A stretch of 64,000 bases of DNA, taken from Acanthosoma haemorrhoidale. Its lineage: Eukaryota; Arthropoda; Insecta; Hemiptera; Acanthosomatidae. The DNA is taken from positions 107,056,638 to 107,120,637 of the forward strand of contig OV884014.1 in assembly GCA_930367205.1 (NCBI GenBank), written 5' to 3'. The stretch's first letter is position 1. Each line of letters opens with the position of its first letter. Positions 58,306 to 64,000 of the stretch are shown here, one piece after another. The notes under the pieces are model-generated. The model did no database searches. It was not told the DNA's origin and was given only the letters and a program-made list of their open reading frames with translations. Position numbers and translations under genes: made by a program.

Positions 58306-61300
58306 TTTATGTATTCGGTTCTCCAGTAGTACAGCAATGCTCAGTCCAAAGGTTTCTTTGCAGCCGCTCATGTTGCATCCCCATCTATCCTTTTCGCCTA
58401 GATAAAGTTTCATTGATGGCCATCTGTATATATTATAGTAACTATATTATAGGACACTATTCCAGCTCATATTCCAAATATGAAATATATTGTTCCGATA
58501 TCTGTGTGGTTAGTTGAAAATTATCACTTATTCAGTGTCGATGAGATGACTGAAATTTTAAGTGATAAATTGTAAATTTATAAATGGTATGTAGCAACCG
58601 CTAACTACACAAGATAAATCACCCTATACTCTATATTTTGAAAACCTCTGCATCTCTCTTTCCTCTAACAGGTGATGCTGCATGTCAATTTAATAATTAT
58701 TTAGTAATTATTGAATAACTGGTACGTAGTTCTTCCGCCACTACATAGATAGCATTACAGTGCAACAAAAACGCCAAATATCGCCGTTTAGTTTTTATTT
58801 TTGCCAACAGACAGCGCTGCATGTCAATCTATGTACTGAAATAACTCTCTCTCTTTCTAAATATCTTTCTTTCTCTCTCTATACTCCTGCTAGTTCTATT
58901 TTCACTCAACAGACAGCTCTGCATTGTAACAAATTGGCTATTTTTTAAAAGTTGGTTCTAATTTAAGCAGTAAATGCTGCATCTCAATTGAATTCATGAA
59001 ATAATCTTTGCTACTTCATGGAAACTTTATATAGTCCATTTTTTCTGGGAAATCATATTAATTTAATTAATATATTTTAAAAATGATCCATTGATTTCAA
59101 AAAGATGTTTCTGTTTATAAATAATGGTTAATATTAATGAATGTAAATCTATATAATGGATGAGTGTGGAACCCTAACACTCCTGGGAGGAGGAATGTAA
59201 AAATAATCCAAAACGACCAATATTAGTGCTGAATATGGATGTACTATTTTGGAACTCATATTCACTTCTATTAATTTATTATTTGTTTTTTTCATTTTCA
59301 TGCTGTTCATTAATCATCATTCATGATTTTTTAAATTTATATAATATTCAGCATCTATTAGAAATATTCATTAACACATAGTCTAATAATCTATTTCTAT
59401 GCTTAAGCCTGTCTCTTCAGTCTCATAAGATACATTTTAATTTCAATACATTTCTTTAAGCAAAAATTTCACAAAATAAATTCCATGTCTGTTTTAGGCC
59501 AGACACTGGTATGTTTCAGTAAAGGGGTGAGGTAACTAACTTTGTCTTTACTATTTACAACATATATGTATTTAATCAATATTACTTGTAAATATGGATT
59601 TGTACAGATTAAAATCCTAAATGCACAGATGAGAAAGAATATTCTGAAAACGTTATTTTGGTTCCACAAGTTTGAAAGATATAGAAATAGGACCATCTTT
59701 TTTCACATTTAATTTTATTGTATTGTACAGCATCATCTGACTTTGAGGTGTAAGCAGCATGCCTTTTAAATTTAAAATCTTTTTTATGACTGCTGTTGCA
59801 GTAATGCTAAAATAAAAATATATAAATACGTAAAGATAGACAGGCAGACAAAGAAAAGAAAGAAAGAAAACCTGTTTCAAAGTAAAGCTTTCGAGTTTGG
59901 CAATACTTTAATCACTCTTCGAATGGAAAATGTTTAAGACAAAATACCGCGATTTCTAACTATAAATATAACTGTTTAGAGAAATTGTACTAAAAGAATT
60001 TATTTATTTGTCTAGGGCATTGCAGAAGTGGAAGAGATTCCATTGAGTTACATGTCCCTCATTGGCAGCTAATGGGCCACTACCATTGCTAATCCATTCC
60101 AGAGTTAATATTGAAAATATGTATCATATATATAAGTTAACGTTTGTGAGAACTAGAACAGTAAAAAAAGATCGAGAAAGAGGTAATAGAAATGAATAGG
60201 GCAAAAGATAGTATAAGACTGCTTTATTCATAGCTCTTAAGCCCATACACATACACGCAGAATGTTTACATCCCGATATTTTGGTATTAAGACTGTGTAC
60301 CAACAGTGCCCAGGCCTTAACTTATATATATGGCAATATATATAATTAAAGCAAGTGCAAAGCTAATGAACTTTTTAAAAATGACTTTAATTATTTACAC
60401 TACAACAAAGTTTTAAATAAAATATTTAAATGGCTTAAGGAGCTAAATGAACATATGTCAATGAATCACAGAAGGGGATTACTTATCTCTTAGCCAGGAG
60501 CTCCTGTATATAAGAATGGAAAGGACAGTGGTCAGCATTATGATAAGGAGCTGATAGAGAGCTGAGTCATCATTTAATTATAAGTATAATAATATATGTG
60601 GCAGTGACCAACTTCAAATTAAGGAAAATGTTTTTTTTCTAATTCTTACTCATTAACATTTTCCAAAAGAAAAAAGTTACTTTGACATTCAAATTTGACC
60701 CTCATAGAACAAATTTTATGCTACGTGGGATTTAATTAGTTGTAAAGAATTATCCCTTGGACTGTGCTTCCCTCAATGCATACTTGCAGAACTTTCTGAG
60801 GATCTCTTATCTTCTGTAAATAATTTATCTTTGAAGATACTTTTTCCGTTCCATTCCGAGCCCTGGAACCGGTACTTCGGAACGGGTCCACCTGGAACGT
60901 AACCGGCCTAAATAGTGATCCACCAGAGTATTAGGCTCCCTTAACCGTTCCAGCTCCAAACAGCTACGAGTTTCAATTCAACTGATTTACTTACTCGTCG
61001 CTGGTCATCGTATTTTATTTAGTTTTAAAAATAAAATCACACGCTTCAATGTGGAATTCATAAGTACCAAAATATTATTTTATATATATATAAAAAAATC
61101 ATAGAGCGTTTTGCATTTTAAACGTTGCAAAAGAAAAAAACAGGAAACAAATATTGATACTATTATAAATTTTTATTAGGTTTATCCAGCAAAGTTTTAA
61201 AATGTCAAACTTTTTTTTTTTTTAAAAAGAGGAATGTTTGTTATTAAACATAAAAAAATTAAAATGGATTTAATTTAATTTTAAATATTATATATTAATA

Positions 61301-61318
61301 GTGAAAGGAAGATAAACA
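58306..61318. other. Non-coding DNA between numt and Tc1 fragment, unit B
   Basis: Co-linear with 24823-27814, with small indels such as an added TTATATATATGGCAATATA near 60320. No gene supported. Confidence 0.55.
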
Positions 61319-61658
61319 GCTAAGACCCGGAGCCATTGTGGGGTCCATGTTGGTGCTGTTCCAAACGGCTCCAGCAATTCCGAATCATCCGTAAGGCACA
61401 ATGTGTTTTTGAGTACCTGAACACAACAGGTATCCGTAACCTAGAGTGGTCAGGAAGAAGTCCAAACCTTAACACAATCGAACATCTGTGGGAAAAACTT
61501 AAAAGGAAGGTTCATTCACGGGATCCTTCTACCACACTTGAAATGCTTAATACGGCTGTATTGGAGGAGTGGGACAACATCTCCAAGATTTTATTAACAA
61601 TTTTTTATGAGTATGCCTAAAAGGATGGAAGCAGTCATTAAAGCCAGAGGCAATTAAA
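61319..61658 (+). pseudogene. Tc1/mariner transposase C-terminal fragment, unit B/C joint
   Basis: Same fragment as 27815-28154 with the same frameshift near the end. It reads TTGIRNLEW and HLWEKLKRK where unit A has TTRIRNLEW and HLWDKLKRK; TTGIR is the more family-like spelling. Confidence 0.85.
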
Positions 61659-62658
61659 AGCCATCATAAATCAATAAAATTTAAATTTGTTTAAAAAGAA
61701 AAAATGATTTTCGTTGCATTTCTCATTTTAATTAAACATAAATTCAATTTTAATATTTTGTTTAATTATTGTTAATTTATGAAAGTCAATGTAAAACCTG
61801 CTGTTCTCGTGAAATTCTAAGATGTGTAAGTATTGCGATTTTTTTGACGGGGAGTTTAAATAACAAGGGGTAAAAAAACCAAAACCAAAAAACAACCCAA
61901 CATGTTTCTATCAAGAGGACCTTCTAAAATATCGGTTAAGCAGTACCATTTATCTCTTCAAGATAAATTTATACTTGGAAATGGCTAGTAATATACATAA
62001 TATAAAAAATAATACAAAAATATAATTTTTACCAATAAAAATTATTGTTATACTGTTGTGTTAAACAAATAATTATTTGATAATAAAAACAAAGGTTTGC
62101 ACGGTATAAAATTTGTTTATAAAAAATATAGATCTCATAGTCAATGGGATATTTGGCAGTGCATTTCATTGCTCATTGCTTCATCATCAGGACAATATGA
62201 TTATATTCCTACTCGTAAGCTATCATCAAGATCTTGGTCTGTATGTATGTTGAGATATTGGTTTTAGATAATGATTGTTAAAAACAATGCTGGATGCACT
62301 AACAAGTATACGGAATCAAAACTCGATTTTATCTTGCAACATTTTTTTCAAAAATGCAAATTTTTTTTGTAAACTATATTCAAGACGTCCTCGTTTTATA
62401 CATCAGATTTTAGGAGTATGCATTTATGAAAATACGAATTTGTTTAGCGGCAGTTTTTCTGCCCAAACTTTGCAATGTTTGCAACTATTTAGGTTACATT
62501 TTTTATTGGCTAGTAAAAAGATAAATGCAAAAAAAGATGACCAATTGCTCAATGATATTAAAATGTAAAAATCTTTTTTTGTACTGGTCTTGAATTAATA
62601 TAAAGGTTAATAACAAATGATAAATGGTTATTTTCAAACAAATAGGCATACATTTATA
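61659..62658. other. Non-coding DNA at start of unit C
   Basis: Matches 28155-29154 closely, including the 85-bp segment. No gene seen. Confidence 0.6.
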
Positions 62659-63078
62659 TGTAACTCTGACACGGTCCGATGGTACCCGCGGGTACAGGTA
62701 TGGGTCTCTTGCTCTACGTGATGTACATACTGTAATAATATATATATATATATATTCCTATATATTTATATATAAGTGTCTATAAGTTAAGGTTCGGACA
62801 TCGTAGGTAGCCAGCCTAATTCTCAAATCATCGGGTTGTAAACATCCCGATTGTATATAGAGAGGCTTTGAAAGGCTCGAATAAAAACAATGTTGTGACA
62901 ACTCTCGATCTGTGATTACGTTCAACCTCTTTCCTTTTTCCATCACGTTTTTCGTTGACGATCATTAACTGGTGCCGAAACCCGGGAGCAGAGTGGGTTT
63001 GAGTCATTTACGTGTGAGTTGGCTTTTGTTTTTTTTTCCCTTCTAATTCGCTTTCGTGTGATTTAATTAAAGCAGGTA

Positions 63079-63315
63079 ATGGTGGAGTTGTGGCCGGCAG
63101 CGTTTAAAGTTCCACAATTACTTAAAGAAACCATGGCTGAAGCCCATGCGAACTCGCTGGCATGGATGAAGGTGCGGGCAGTGACGTCGCAGGACATGAG
63201 AAAAATGATCTCAGAACCCGAAAAATTTTCTGGGGAACTGGGTGAGTTGAATCATTTTTTCAAAGGTGGGGATAGAGTTATGGAGAGGATAAAAGCCAAG
63301 ATGGATGATGGGTAA
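63079..63315 (+). pseudogene. Ty3/gypsy gag N-terminal fragment, unit C
   Basis: 78 codons, the same as 29571-29807 in sequence and stop position. Confidence 0.75.
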
Positions 63316-63439
63316 CTCGACCCAGGTGACGCTAAGTCAATAAAGGCAGACCTGGTGTGCAAGGTAAATAGGAAGGTGCTGAACCTGATACAGGCGGACG
63401 AGGAAAACGCTACATGAGATCCCGTTAAATGTAGATCGG

Positions 63440-64000
63440 GTGACGTATGTGAAGGAGAGGCGAAGGTTTCTATTAAATATGGACCACCAACCTTTTCAAT
63501 GGGTTGGAAAACTCAAAGAATCCTCCTCAAGGGTAACGAGGTGGAAGGAATTCTTAGCTCAATTCAATCTGGATATCGTATATAAGCCAGGCAAAGACAA
63601 CGTCGTGGCAGATTGGCTGTCGCGCGCTATTATGTTGAACGCCATAGAGGAAGGGGAAACATCGAGTGGTATGAAACAGTTTTTTGAGGAATGGACGCCT
63701 GGAGAAGCGGGCAGGAGCAGCACGAGGAAAGATAGTGACAGGAGTGCGGATCCACCATCAGACAAGTCTGTAGGGGAGAGACCGCGTGATATGGAGACGA
63801 CGGATGAAATTATCAATGATAAGCGGAGGCAGATCATTTGGAAAACTCAAACATCGGGTACTCTGAAAATACTCGATAGTACGTACAGCAGGAGTCAGAT
63901 CGCGACGATTTGGTCACCACCGGGAGTTCGAGGAGATCAGATTTGTCAGGCTCTCAAGGACGTGTCAAAACCTGGCAAAACACACCATTTATTCGTGGGA
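63440..64000 (+). pseudogene. Ty3/gypsy RNase H end and linker, unit C, cut by window
   Basis: Counterpart of 29932-30492: RNase H end with DHQPFQW and YKPGKDNVVADWLSR, then the charged linker. The frame is still open at the window edge. Confidence 0.75.

Larger units (their letters stand above)
28146..61649 (+). repeat. Tandem array unit B (33.5 kb, with 4.73 kb insertion)
   Basis: This is a direct repeat of unit A, co-linear over its whole length. Removing the mag-like retrotransposon and its target duplication leaves about 28.8 kb. It differs from A by scattered substitutions, an 85-bp segment at about 28316-28400 that unit C also has, expanded minisatellite units upstream of the Hsp90-like gene, and an extra block of about 150 bp in intron 3 (41741-41895). 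Confidence 0.95.
61650..64000 (+). repeat. Tandem array unit C, partial
   Basis: This is a near-identical copy of 28146-30496, cut by the window end inside the Ty3/gypsy pol remnant. It shares the 85-bp segment near 61817-61901 with unit B and not with unit A, so C looks closer to B than to A. Its presence shows that there are at least three units or copies. Confidence 0.93.
62659..64000 (+). mobile_element. Ty3/gypsy element, internally deleted, unit C (runs off window)
   Basis: Putative LTR from TGTAAC at 62659, tRNA-Phe primer site at 62970-62987, gag fragment, then the same internal deletion into RNase H as in unit B. The shared deletion joint shows that the element was already defective before B and C separated. 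Confidence 0.8.

Overview
The window reads as nuclear DNA of an animal, most likely an insect. It is AT-rich, its genes have GT-AG introns, its mobile elements are of insect types (Ty3/gypsy elements primed by tRNA-Phe, tRNA-Ser and tRNA-Lys, and a Tc1/mariner fragment), and it holds a nuclear copy of mitochondrial COX1. The one recognisable host gene is an Hsp90 (insect Hsp83-type) paralogue. The species cannot be named from this sequence.

Large-scale layout: the window is a direct tandem array of a unit of about 28 kb. Unit A is 1-28145 and unit B is 28146-61649. Unit B is longer mainly because of a 4.73 kb retrotransposon and about 3 kb that unit A has lost. The first 2.35 kb of unit C is 61650-64000. 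Unit boundaries are set by the window start, which lies in the last codons of a Tc1/mariner fragment, so the array probably continues on both sides. The units differ by scattered substitutions, small indels, repeat-number changes and one mobile-element presence/absence.

Order within a unit: (1) the tail of a Tc1/mariner transposase, then non-coding DNA; (2) a broken Ty3/gypsy element with a tRNA-Phe primer site; (3) one (B) or two (A) decayed copies of a multicopy insect gene family, probably a DNA-transposon protein; (4) about 4.5 kb of non-coding DNA; (5) the Hsp90-like gene with a TATA/initiator promoter, one 5'UTR exon and three coding exons; its 6.8-6.9 kb third intron is filled with antisense Ty3/gypsy gag-protease-RT remnants primed by tRNA-Lys; (6) a 3' UTR and poly(A) signal; (7) a long inverted repeat with arms of about 395 bp; (8) a COX1 numt; (9) about 3 kb of non-coding DNA; (10) the Tc1/mariner fragment again.

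The Hsp90-like gene is the most interesting part. Both copies have an open frame (445 and 446 codons) that keeps the N-terminal ATPase domain and most of the middle domain, then ends at a TAG. Immediately after that stop, in the same frame, lies a fossil of the normal Hsp90 C-terminal tail, ending MEEVV where the family has MEEVD. The C-terminal dimerisation domain is missing. Two ATPase loops are also altered.

Unit B alone carries a young mag-like Ty3/gypsy element (50839-55568) with 167-bp LTRs that differ at one position, a TGTAG target duplication, and an exact empty site in unit A. It landed in the loop of the long inverted repeat after the units had separated. An assembly artefact (two haplotypes placed in series) remains an alternative to a real array.
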